A DNA stretch of 64,000 bases from Eshraghiella sp045129695. Lineage in GTDB: Bacteria > Bacillota > Clostridia > Lachnospirales > Lachnospiraceae. The notes beneath the pieces are model-generated. The model was not told the DNA's origin. It worked only from the letters and a program-made list of their open reading frames with translations, and did no database searches. The stretch spans positions 16,099 to 80,098 of the forward strand of contig JBGVJZ010000024.1 of NCBI GenBank assembly GCA_045129695.1, in the 5' to 3' direction. Of the stretch, positions 24,250 through 33,434 are shown piece by piece; the first letter of the stretch is position 1; each line of letters begins with the position of its first letter. The translations under genes and the position numbers were made by a program.

Positions 24250-25464
24250 CTATAATCTCTTAATTCTCTCCAACGCTTCCAACGTATTTTCGCTGGTTCC
24301 GAATGCTGTCAGCCTGAAGAAGCCTTCACCGCCTGCTCCAAAGCCTGAGCCCGGAGTGCCAACAATCTGAGCCTTGTTTAGAAGTCTGTCAAAGAATTCC
24401 CATGAGGTCAGATTATCAGGTGTTTTCAGCCAGATATATGGTGCATTAACACCACCGTATACCTCATATCCATAACCCGCAAGCCCCTCTCTGATAATTC
24501 TTGCATTATTCATATAATAAGCGACCTGTTCCTTAAGCTGCTTCCTGCCTGCTTCTGAATATACCGCCTCTCCTGCTTTCTGAACAATATAAGGCGCACC
24601 GTTGTATTTGGTCGTATGCCTTCTGTTCCACAGTGAATGAAGTGTTACTCCGTTACATACCAAATCCTTCGGAACTACCGTATAACCAAGTCTTAAGCCT
24701 GTGAAGCCTGCATTCTTTGAGAAGGAATGCATTTCAATTGCACAGGTTCTTGCACCCTCACACTCGTAAATGCTGTGTGGAATTTCTGCCTCTGAAATAT
24801 ATGCTTCATAAGCCGCATCATAGAGAATGATTGAGCCGTTCTTATTTGCGTAATCAACCCAGGCCTGCAATTCAGCTTTGGTAATTGTCATTCCCGTAGG
24901 GTTGTTAGGGAAGCACAGATATATAAGGTCAGGTGCCTTATCAGGTTTGGCAGGAACGAAGCCGTTTGCTTTGGTACAAGGCATATACACAATATTCTCA
25001 AAACCACCCTTTTTTGCGTTAAAGCTGCCTGAACGGCCTGCCATTACATTAGAGTCAACATAAACAGGATATACAGGGTCACACACGGCAACAACATTAT
25101 TCTTTCCGAAGATTTCCTGAATATTTCCGACATCGCATTTGGCCCCGTCTGATATAAAAATTTCATCAGGCGCTATATTACAGCCCCTCTCCCGATAGTC
25201 GTTCTGTACAATTGTACTACGAAGGAATTCATAGCCCTGTTCAGGACCGTAGCCGTGAAATCCCTCCACTGTTCCCATCTCATCAACTGCCTTGTGAAGT
25301 GCCTCGATGATAGCCGGTACAATCGGCTGTGTTACATCACCTATTCCAAGACTTATCACTTTAGAATCAGGATTAGCCTCTTTGAAACCTTTTACCTTCC
25401 CGGCAATGGTTGAGAAAAGATAACTACCCTGTAAATTTAAATAATTCTCATTAATACTATACAT
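24250..25464 (-). CDS. dapL: LL-diaminopimelate aminotransferase
   Basis: 404 residues. PLP-dependent fold type I; MHSFSKNAGFTGLRLGYTV holds the PLP lysine. DapL-specific features include YLNLQGSYLFSTIAGKV, LGIGDVTQPIVPAI, FHGYGPEQGYEFLR and FISDGAKCDVGNIQ. It converts tetrahydrodipicolinate to LL-diaminopimelate with glutamate as amino donor, so its place at the end of the glutamate/glutamine operon is logical. Convergent with niaR, 18 bp apart. Confidence 0.95.
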   Translation of the reverse strand: MYSINENYLNLQGSYLFSTIAGKVKGFKEANPDSKVISLGIGDVTQPIVPAIIEALHKAVDEMGTVEGFHGYGPEQGYEFLRSTIVQNDYRERGCNIAPDEIFISDGAKCDVGNIQEIFGKNNVVAVCDPVYPVYVDSNVMAGRSGSFNAKKGGFENIVYMPCTKANGFVPAKPDKAPDLIYLCFPNNPTGMTITKAELQAWVDYANKNGSIILYDAAYEAYISEAEIPHSIYECEGARTCAIEMHSFSKNAGFTGLRLGYTVVPKDLVCNGVTLHSLWNRRHTTKYNGAPYIVQKAGEAVYSEAGRKQLKEQVAYYMNNARIIREGLAGYGYEVYGGVNAPYIWLKTPDNLTSWEFFDRLLNKAQIVGTPGSGFGAGGEGFFRLTAFGTSENTLEALERIKRL

Positions 25465-25495
25465 TTATCTCTCGCCTTTCTACTAAAGTATGCAA

Positions 25496-26044
25496 TTAAT
25501 CGCCAAACATTAACGTCAGAATCATCTGCGCAGTTTCAACCATGTTGGTGCCTGAATCCATACTGCATTTCTGTATATATCTGAATGCCTCCTGCTCCGT
25601 CATGTCATTTCTTTCCATTAGAAGCCATTTCGCATTATTGATATAATTCTGCTCCTGTTCGCTTCTGACCCTATGGCTGTTCTTTAATTTTTTACGGCAT
25701 CTCTGCTGCTGTACCAGCATCATTTCAACCGTTCCAATCAGCTCATTTACCCTGATTGGCATTGCAAGTGACATAATATCGGGTGAACATTTCTCTATTA
25801 CACCTTCAGAAGCAATCAGAAGCATTTCAAAATTATCCGGTAAATATTCCGATAACTGAGTATAATACATATCCATTAAACGTACTCCTGTTATTACAAT
25901 TCCACTATCCAACTGATTTACGTTTGAAAGTACATTTGAACCGGTAGTACATATAATATCTGCTGCAAATCCATGACGTTTTAAAATATTGCTTAAATTT
26001 CTCGCATTCTCAATTTTGGGCAAAGCAATAATTATGCAGCCCAT
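25496..26044 (-). CDS. ANTAR-domain RNA-binding antiterminator
   Basis: 182 residues. Residues 1-120 form a receiver-like fold (CIIIALPKIENARNLSNIL) but with no clear phosphoacceptor Asp in the usual place (ITGVRLMD), so it may not be phosphorylated conventionally. The C-terminal 55 residues are an ANTAR three-helix domain: NYINNAKWLLMERNDMTEQEAFRYIQ, then the ETAQMIL helix. ANTAR proteins bind paired hairpins with A1/G4 hexaloops and stop terminator formation. It lies between glnA and dapL, and the operon's own leader (35.1 kb) holds such hairpins, so it probably autoregulates and controls nitrogen genes. Confidence 0.88.
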   Translation of the reverse strand: MGCIIIALPKIENARNLSNILKRHGFAADIICTTGSNVLSNVNQLDSGIVITGVRLMDMYYTQLSEYLPDNFEMLLIASEGVIEKCSPDIMSLAMPIRVNELIGTVEMMLVQQQRCRKKLKNSHRVRSEQEQNYINNAKWLLMERNDMTEQEAFRYIQKCSMDSGTNMVETAQMILTLMFGD

Positions 26045-26058
26045 AGTACGTCACCTCT

Positions 26059-27360
26059 TTATACTCTGTTTAGATATTTTTCTATTTCCCAATCAGAAAC
26101 TTCCTCCATATATTCATTCCATTCCTGATATTTTAACTTACCATAGATATCAGTAAATCTTTCTCCGAGAACTGATTTTATAAAATCGTCATTGATTGTA
26201 CAGTCCACAGCGTCCTTAAGATTAACCGGAAGATATGCCATCTTCGTCTCCCTCGTCTCACTGCTCATGGAAGTATTACCAAGCTTAAGACCTCTCTCCA
26301 GACCATCAAGCCCTGCTGCAATACATACTGCAATGGCGATATACGGATTGCCCGACGGATCAGGAAATCTTAATTCAACCTTTGTGTCCTCACCCGCTCT
26401 GCTTCTTACACTCATAAGAGCATTACGCGGAATATCCTCTATAATGTCATCATAATATAAGTCTATTCCGGAAATTAATCTTTTATACGAATTGACAAGC
26501 GGATTGGTTATTGAACACATTGCTCTTGCATGCTCCATAATTCCCGCGATGAAGGCCTTGGCTTCGTCCGTATACTCATCATTATTGCTGCGATTATTAA
26601 AAATATTTCTTCCGTCCTTATATACAGAAAGATTAAGATGCATTCCCGAACCTGCCACGCCATTCTTCGGCTTAGGCATAAAGGTTGCGTGAAGTCCGAA
26701 TCTCTTGGAAATCGCACGAACTGCTGACTTAAAGGTGACAATGGAATCCGCTGTCTGTAAGGCTTCAGCCTCCCTGAAGTCAATCTCATGCTGAGCAGGT
26801 GCACATTCATGATGGGAGGACTCTATTTCAAAGCCCATCTCCTCCAGAGAAAGTACTATATCGCGTCTGGCATTTTCACCCAGATCAACCGGTCCGACAT
26901 CCATATAACCTGCCTGCTCATGGGTAACTGTAGTAGGCGTTCCGTTTTCATCCGTATGGAACAGAAAAAATTCACATTCAGGGTCAATATAGAAGGTATA
27001 TCCCTTTTCCTTCGCCCGGTTAATGATTTTTTTCAAAATTGCTCTGGAACTCAGGGCACTTTCCTGTCCGTTTTTATCGTACACATCACATAAAAGTCTT
27101 GCTACTTTTCCATGCTGTGGTCTCCAAGGCAGTATGACAAATGAATCCAAATCAGGATATAAATACATATCCGCAGCACCGCGTTTTGAACCATACAGAG
27201 CCATACCGTCAAACACACATTTGTTATCCAATGCGTGCTCAAGCTGATTAACCGTTATCGCTATATTTTTAAGGTTTCCGCACATGTCCGTAAACTGCAA
27301 ACGGATAAATTCAACATCCTCCTCTTTTACAAGATTTAATATTTCTTCCTTAGTTCTCAT
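26059..27360 (-). CDS. glnA: Glutamine synthetase type I
   Basis: 433 residues, type I size. Motifs: FTDMCGNLKNIAI near the N-terminus, DPECEFFLF and HHECAPAQHEIDF with metal-binding glutamates and histidine, FMPKPKNGVAGSGMHLNLS, NSYKRLISG and RSRAGEDTKVELRFPDPSGNPY. It makes glutamine from glutamate, ammonia and ATP. It lacks the adenylylation-loop tyrosine context of the long enteric form and resembles the Bacillus GSI-alpha type. Placed after gltBD, forming a complete GS-GOGAT unit. A second, type III enzyme lies 12 kb away. Confidence 0.95.
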   Translation of the reverse strand: MRTKEEILNLVKEEDVEFIRLQFTDMCGNLKNIAITVNQLEHALDNKCVFDGMALYGSKRGAADMYLYPDLDSFVILPWRPQHGKVARLLCDVYDKNGQESALSSRAILKKIINRAKEKGYTFYIDPECEFFLFHTDENGTPTTVTHEQAGYMDVGPVDLGENARRDIVLSLEEMGFEIESSHHECAPAQHEIDFREAEALQTADSIVTFKSAVRAISKRFGLHATFMPKPKNGVAGSGMHLNLSVYKDGRNIFNNRSNNDEYTDEAKAFIAGIMEHARAMCSITNPLVNSYKRLISGIDLYYDDIIEDIPRNALMSVRSRAGEDTKVELRFPDPSGNPYIAIAVCIAAGLDGLERGLKLGNTSMSSETRETKMAYLPVNLKDAVDCTINDDFIKSVLGERFTDIYGKLKYQEWNEYMEEVSDWEIEKYLNRV

Positions 27361-27392
27361 ACATTACTCCTTAATAATTTATTACCCGGCAA

Positions 27393-28877
27393 TCAGAGGT
27401 TTGAATAGCCCATTAATGACTCATCCACTTCTTTTGCAGCTGCCCGGCCTTCTGCAATCGCCCATACCACAAGAGACTGTCCTCTGTGCATATCTCCGGC
27501 AGTATAGATGCGGTCAACCGATGTTTTGTATGAATCCTTATCAGTCTTAACATTGGTTCTTTCGTTACATTCTACACCTAAATTATTAATTAAGTAACCC
27601 TCACAGCCTAAAAATCCTGCTGCAATTAATACTAAATCTGCTTTTAGTTCTTTTTCGGAGCCTTCAACCGGTACCATAATGTTTCTATTAGTTTTTTCAT
27701 CGTATTTAGATTCAAGCCGTACTGTTTTAGCACCGGTAAGCTGTCCCTTATCATCTTTAATAAATTCCGTAACAGTAGTCTGATACACTCTGGGATCCTC
27801 TCCGAATTTATCAATGACTTCCTCCTGACCGTAATCAGTCTTTAAGACCTTTGGCCATTCAGGCCATGGATTGCTCTCCGTCCGGCATACGGGAGGCTTT
27901 GGCATCATCTCTAACTGAACTACACTCCCCGCTCCAAGACGAATTACCGTGCCCACACAGTCATTACCTGTATCACCGCCTCCGATTACTATTACATTCT
28001 TACCCTTTGCCATTTCATAAGGCACCTGTGAAAAATTGCTGTCCAGAATTTTTTTCGTAACTCCTGATAAAAAATCAACCGCAAAATATACACCCTTTGC
28101 ATCTCTTCCGGGAACATTGATATCCCTTGGCTTAGAGGCACCACAGCACAGAACAACTCTGTCATATTGCTTTAAAAGCTCCTTGCCCTTAATATCTTTA
28201 CCAACATCTGTATTACAGATAAATTCTATTCCGGATTTCTTCATTATCTCAATTCTTCTGTCAATTACGGATTTATCAAGCTTCATATTAGGAATACCAT
28301 ATCTTAATAATCCGCCCAATCTGTCGCTTCTCTCATATACCGTTACACTGTGCCCTCTTTTGTTAAGCTGCATTGCGGCTGCAAGTCCTGATGGACCGCT
28401 TCCGATAACAGCTACCTTCTTGCCGGTTCTGACAGAAGGAATATCAGGCTGTACAAGTCCATTTTCATAGGCGTACTCAATTATTGCCTTCTCATTGGCT
28501 TTTGTTGACACAGGGGCACTATGCAGACCACATGCACATGCTGCTTCACAGAGTGCCGGACATACCCTTGAAGTAAATTCAGGAAAACAATGCGTTTTGC
28601 TTAATCTGTCATATGCCTGCTCCCAGTTACCATGATATACAAGATCATTTATATCCGGTACAAGATTGTGAAGCGGACATCCTGATGCCATCCCGGCAAT
28701 CATTATGCCTGCCTGACAGAACGGAACTCCACAATCCATACATCTTGCACCCTGAATCTTCTGTTCATCAAGACTTAAGTCCCCGTGAAATTCCTTAAAA
28801 TTCTTAATTCTTTCATCTGCCGGAACTGTAGGACCGTCTTTACGTTCATATTCTAAAAAACCTGTTGCTTTTCCCAT
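27393..28877 (-). CDS. gltD: Glutamate synthase small subunit
   Basis: 494 residues. N-terminal [4Fe-4S] cysteine clusters (GARCMDCGVPFCQ, CPLHNLVPDINDL, CPALCEAACACGLH), an FAD site (VIGSGPSGLAAAMQL), a nucleotide site (VIGGGDTGNDC) and the C-terminal YTAGDMHRGQSLVVWAIAEG. It passes electrons from NAD(P)H to the large subunit. It begins 18 bp after gltB. Confidence 0.96.
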   Translation of the reverse strand: MGKATGFLEYERKDGPTVPADERIKNFKEFHGDLSLDEQKIQGARCMDCGVPFCQAGIMIAGMASGCPLHNLVPDINDLVYHGNWEQAYDRLSKTHCFPEFTSRVCPALCEAACACGLHSAPVSTKANEKAIIEYAYENGLVQPDIPSVRTGKKVAVIGSGPSGLAAAMQLNKRGHSVTVYERSDRLGGLLRYGIPNMKLDKSVIDRRIEIMKKSGIEFICNTDVGKDIKGKELLKQYDRVVLCCGASKPRDINVPGRDAKGVYFAVDFLSGVTKKILDSNFSQVPYEMAKGKNVIVIGGGDTGNDCVGTVIRLGAGSVVQLEMMPKPPVCRTESNPWPEWPKVLKTDYGQEEVIDKFGEDPRVYQTTVTEFIKDDKGQLTGAKTVRLESKYDEKTNRNIMVPVEGSEKELKADLVLIAAGFLGCEGYLINNLGVECNERTNVKTDKDSYKTSVDRIYTAGDMHRGQSLVVWAIAEGRAAAKEVDESLMGYSNL

Positions 28878-28895
28878 AGTCTCTCCTCCAACGAA

Positions 28896-31800
28896 TTATT
28901 TATTAACACTTGCGTAAAATGCTTCAATCTGAGCTTCTTCCCTGCTCATTCCCTGTTCCTCAAACCGGCACGTTAACTGCATAAGCCTCTTGTAATCCTC
29001 AGGTATAATCTTTTTGAATTTAGGAAGATATTCTTCAAAATTTTCAAGTACAGTCCTGCCCTTTATTGAGCCGGTTGATTCAACGTGTTTTTCAATAATT
29101 TTTCTTAATTCTTCCTGATCTGGTTTACTTTCAACCTTTTCCATAAGAACCATTTCTTTATTAAGATTTCTGTACAGACAATTATTCTCATCAAGAACGT
29201 ATACAATACCGCCGCTCATACCTGCTGCAAAATTCTTTCCGGTAGGTCCCAGAATTACTACATGACCACCCGTCATGTATTCACAACCATGCTCGCCGAC
29301 ACCTTCAACAACTGCCGTTGCACCTGAGTTACGTACGCAGAAACGTTCTCCTGCCATTCCGGCAATATACGCTTCACCTGAGGTTGCTCCATAGAGTGCC
29401 ACGTTACCGATAATAATATTTTTCTCCGGCTCATATAAAGCGTTATCAGGAGCAAATACCGTAAGCTTACCTCCTGAAAGTCCCTTGCCGAAATAATCGT
29501 TACTGTCACCGCAAAGTGAAAGTGTAAGTCCCCTCGGAATAAAAGCTCCGAAGCTCTGTCCTGCTGAACCCTTACAATTAATAACAATTGTATCTTCATT
29601 AAGTCCTGCCGGATTCTTTCTTGTAATTTCTGAACCAAGAAGTGTTCCAAAAGTTCTGTCTATATTGGTTAACTTAATATCAATTGAGGTTTTTGTTCCT
29701 TTTTCAATTGCCTGGATAATATCTTTTTTGTTAAGAATACATTTCTCATCCTTGGTTGTTTCAAGCTGAAAATCATATGCACATTCAGGCTTAAATACTG
29801 CTGTTTCCACTTCTGGAGAAGTTCCGATAATTCTGCTTAAATCAAGCTTTGACTCACGTTCATTAAGATTATCTTTTTTCCTGAGCATATCAACTCTTCC
29901 AACCATCTCATCAATTGTTCTGAAGCCTAACTTAGCCATGTATTCACGCAGCTGTCTTGCAATAAATATCATAAAATTCTCAACATATTCCGGCTTACCC
30001 ATGAATCTTTTTCTAAGCTCAGGATTCTGTGTTGCAACACCCATCGGACAGGTATCAAGATTACATACTCTCATCATTGTACAGCCGAGTGTTACAAGCG
30101 GTGCCGTGGCAAAACCGAATTCCTCAGCTCCGAGTAATGCTGCGATTGCAACATCACGGCCACTCATTAATTTGCCATCCGTCTCAATTACAACTCTGTT
30201 TCTGAGACCATTCATTAATAACGTCTGATGTGTCTCCGCAAGGCCTAATTCCCAAGGAAGACCTGCATTATGAATTGAACTTAACGGTGCTGCACCCGTA
30301 CCTCCGTCATAACCTGAGATTAATACAACCTGTGCTCCGGCCTTGGCAACACCTGCGGCAATTGTACCGACTCCTGCCTCTGATACAAGCTTAACGGAAA
30401 TTCTTGCATTTTTATTAGCATTCTTTAAGTCATAAATAAGCTGTGCCAAATCCTCAATTGAATAGATATCGTGATGTGGCGGTGGTGAGATAAGACTTAC
30501 CCCCGGTGTTGAATGTCTGGTCTTTGCAATCCAAGGATATACCTTTTTTGCAGGCAGGTGTCCGCCCTCGCCGGGCTTTGCCCCCTGTGCTAATTTAATC
30601 TGGATTTCCTTGGAATTTACAAGGTAGCGGCTGGTTACACCGAAGCGTCCGCTTGCCACCTGTTTAATTGCCGAACATCTGTCCCTGTCTGTTCCTGATG
30701 ATTCAATTCTCTCATCACTTTCACCACCCTCACCACTGTTTGACTTACCATGAAGGTGATTCATCGCAATTGCAAGAGCCTCATGTGCCTCCTGTGAAAT
30801 TGAGCCATAGGACATTGCACCTGTTTTAAATCTTCTGACAATTGACATCTCATCCTCAACCTCTGAAATATCAATTCCTTTTTCAGGATAATTAAAGTCC
30901 ATAATGCTTCTTATATATCCTGTTCTTTCGTCATCTACAAGCTTAGTGTATTCAACGAATTTATTATAATCACCCTCCCTTGTTGACTGCTGAAGAAGGT
31001 GTATTGTCTGTGGATTATAACGATGCTCCTCGCCCTGACTTCTCATCTTATGTCTGCCCATTGCAGTGAGAGTAAGGTCGGTATCAAGTCCCAAAGGATC
31101 AAACGCCTTGGAATGCTGTTTATCAGCCTGTGCCCCGATATCCTCAAGAGTAATTCCGCCGATACGGCTCACCGTTCCTGTAAAATAACGGTCAATAACC
31201 TCCTCAGAAATACCTATTGCCTCAAAAATTTTGCTGCCCTGATATGACTGGATTGTTGAAATTCCCATCTTGGAAGCAATTTTAACAATGCCATGAAGAA
31301 TTGCTTCATCATAATCATTAACTGCTGCATAATAATCCTTATTGAGAAGCTTTTCTTCTACCAGCTCTGCAATTGTTGAATGAGCAAGATATGGATTAAC
31401 TGCACTTGCACCATATCCCAATAATGTTGCAAAATGATGCACTTCTCTTGGCTCTCCGGACTCAATAATTAATGACATTGCCGTACATTTTCTGGTCTGA
31501 ACCAGATGACTGTGAACTGCTGCCACAGCAAGTAGTGAAGGGATTGCCACATGATTCTCGTCCACGCCTCTGTCTGACAGAATAAGTATATTGGCGCCCT
31601 CACGATATGCCTTGTCAACCTCCACAAAAAGATGGTCAAGTACTCTGTCCATTGGTGTACTTTTATAGAAAATAATAGGTACCTGTGCAGCTTTAAAGCC
31701 CTTTTTCTTAATGGTCTTAATTTTTAACATATCCAAATCTGACAGGATTGGATTATTTATTTTTAATACCTGACAGTTTTCAGGCTTTTCTTCAAGAAGA

Positions 31801-33434
31801 TTACCATTCTTGCCAATATATACATTGGTTGAGGTTACGATTTTCTCCCTTATTGCATCAATCGGAGGATTCGTTACCTGTGCAAATAACTGTTTAAAAT
31901 AATAGAATAACGGCTGATATTCCTTGGAAAGAGCTGCAATCGGAGTATCAACACCCATAGCACCAATCTGCTCTTGTCCGTTAAGTGCCATCGCATAAAT
32001 TCCATTGCGGTATTCCTCATAGGTATAACCGAAAGCCTTGTGCAATCTGGCTCTTTCCTCCTTGGTAAAGCCCGGAATAACCTCATTAGGAATTTTTAAT
32101 TCACTTAAAGTTACAAGATTGCCGTCAAGCCATTCGCCGTAAGGCTCTTTTCTCGCGTATTTTTCCTTAATCTCTTCATCAGAGAAAATTCTGCCTTCAA
32201 CTGTATCTACAAGAAGCATTTTGCCCGGATGAAGTCTTTCTTTTTTCAAAATATGATTCTCCGGAAGGTCTAATGCTCCTACCTCCGATGCGAGGATAAG
32301 GCGATCATCATCCATTATATAATAACGTGAAGGTCTGAGTCCGTTCCTGTCAAGGATTGCTCCCATCAAATCTCCGTCTGAGAACAGGATTGAAGCAGGT
32401 CCGTCCCATGGCTCCATCATAGTTGCATAATACTGATAGAAATCTCTTCTTTCCTGAGAAATTGTGTCATTATGTGACCAAGGCTCAGGAATCATAATCA
32501 TTGCTGCAAGCGGAAGGTCCATTCCATTCATTACAAGGAATTCCAAAGTATTATCAAGCATTGCCGAATCGGAGCCCTGTGTGTTTACAATTGGTAAAAC
32601 CTTGGTTATATCCTCCTCTGAAAGCTTTGAAAGCTGCATTGTCTCTTCTCTGGCAAGCATTTTGTCTGCATTGCCCTTTATTGTATTAATCTCACCATTG
32701 TGAACGATGAATCTGTTTGGATGTGCTCTATCCCAGCTTGGATTGGTGTTGGTTGAGAATCTGGAATGTACGGTAGCAATTGCTGATTCATAATCCTTAT
32801 CCTGCAAATCCTTAAAGAAGGTTCTTAACTGTCCGACAAGGAACATTCCTTTATATACAATTGTTCTGCTTGAAAGTGATGGTACATATGTATTGTCGTT
32901 ACTCTGTTCAAAAACTCGTCTTACAATATAAAGCTTTCTGTCAAAATCAAGACCCCCTAAAACCATTGCAGGCTTCTCAATGAATCCCTGACAGATATAT
33001 GGCATGCAGTCTCTCGCTTTCTCTCCAAGAACATTTTCAACAACAGGAACAACACGCCAGCCTAAGAATTTCATTCCCTCTTTTTCAACGATAATCTCAA
33101 ACATTTTCTTTGCCTGATTTCTCTTTAATTCATCCTGTGGAAAGAAAAACATTCCGATTCCATATTCTCTTTCACCACCGATTGCAATGCCTTCGGCAGC
33201 ACATACCTTTGAAAAGAATTTGTGTGAAATCTGGGTAAGGATACCAACACCGTCACCGGTCTTGCCTTCTGCATCCTTACCTGCCCTGTGCTCAAGATTT
33301 TCAACTATTTTGAGAGCATCAGTTACAATCTGATGACTCTTTTTGCCTTTAATATTTACTACTGCTCCTATACCGCAGTTATCATGTTCAAACTGGGGAT
33401 TATACAATCCGTATCTGTTATTTTGCTGATTCAT
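28896..33434 (-). CDS. gltB: Glutamate synthase large subunit
   Basis: 1512 residues. The class II glutaminase Cys is at about residue 20 (HDNCGIGAVVN), implying propeptide removal. The FMN/synthase region has SGEGGESDERIESS, KPGEGGHLPAKKV and GGTGAAPLSSIHNAGLPWELGL; the 3Fe-4S cysteines are in CTMMRVCNLDTCPMG. A C-terminal glycine-rich beta-helix follows. It converts glutamine and 2-oxoglutarate to two glutamates. The start is ATG 33434 behind AGGAGG; the frame is open further into pyrG but that extension is unrelated to GltB. It overlaps pyrG by 17 bp. Confidence 0.96.
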   Translation of the reverse strand: MNQQNNRYGLYNPQFEHDNCGIGAVVNIKGKKSHQIVTDALKIVENLEHRAGKDAEGKTGDGVGILTQISHKFFSKVCAAEGIAIGGEREYGIGMFFFPQDELKRNQAKKMFEIIVEKEGMKFLGWRVVPVVENVLGEKARDCMPYICQGFIEKPAMVLGGLDFDRKLYIVRRVFEQSNDNTYVPSLSSRTIVYKGMFLVGQLRTFFKDLQDKDYESAIATVHSRFSTNTNPSWDRAHPNRFIVHNGEINTIKGNADKMLAREETMQLSKLSEEDITKVLPIVNTQGSDSAMLDNTLEFLVMNGMDLPLAAMIMIPEPWSHNDTISQERRDFYQYYATMMEPWDGPASILFSDGDLMGAILDRNGLRPSRYYIMDDDRLILASEVGALDLPENHILKKERLHPGKMLLVDTVEGRIFSDEEIKEKYARKEPYGEWLDGNLVTLSELKIPNEVIPGFTKEERARLHKAFGYTYEEYRNGIYAMALNGQEQIGAMGVDTPIAALSKEYQPLFYYFKQLFAQVTNPPIDAIREKIVTSTNVYIGKNGNLLEEKPENCQVLKINNPILSDLDMLKIKTIKKKGFKAAQVPIIFYKSTPMDRVLDHLFVEVDKAYREGANILILSDRGVDENHVAIPSLLAVAAVHSHLVQTRKCTAMSLIIESGEPREVHHFATLLGYGASAVNPYLAHSTIAELVEEKLLNKDYYAAVNDYDEAILHGIVKIASKMGISTIQSYQGSKIFEAIGISEEVIDRYFTGTVSRIGGITLEDIGAQADKQHSKAFDPLGLDTDLTLTAMGRHKMRSQGEEHRYNPQTIHLLQQSTREGDYNKFVEYTKLVDDERTGYIRSIMDFNYPEKGIDISEVEDEMSIVRRFKTGAMSYGSISQEAHEALAIAMNHLHGKSNSGEGGESDERIESSGTDRDRCSAIKQVASGRFGVTSRYLVNSKEIQIKLAQGAKPGEGGHLPAKKVYPWIAKTRHSTPGVSLISPPPHHDIYSIEDLAQLIYDLKNANKNARISVKLVSEAGVGTIAAGVAKAGAQVVLISGYDGGTGAAPLSSIHNAGLPWELGLAETHQTLLMNGLRNRVVIETDGKLMSGRDVAIAALLGAEEFGFATAPLVTLGCTMMRVCNLDTCPMGVATQNPELRKRFMGKPEYVENFMIFIARQLREYMAKLGFRTIDEMVGRVDMLRKKDNLNERESKLDLSRIIGTSPEVETAVFKPECAYDFQLETTKDEKCILNKKDIIQAIEKGTKTSIDIKLTNIDRTFGTLLGSEITRKNPAGLNEDTIVINCKGSAGQSFGAFIPRGLTLSLCGDSNDYFGKGLSGGKLTVFAPDNALYEPEKNIIIGNVALYGATSGEAYIAGMAGERFCVRNSGATAVVEGVGEHGCEYMTGGHVVILGPTGKNFAAGMSGGIVYVLDENNCLYRNLNKEMVLMEKVESKPDQEELRKIIEKHVESTGSIKGRTVLENFEEYLPKFKKIIPEDYKRLMQLTCRFEEQGMSREEAQIEAFYASVNK

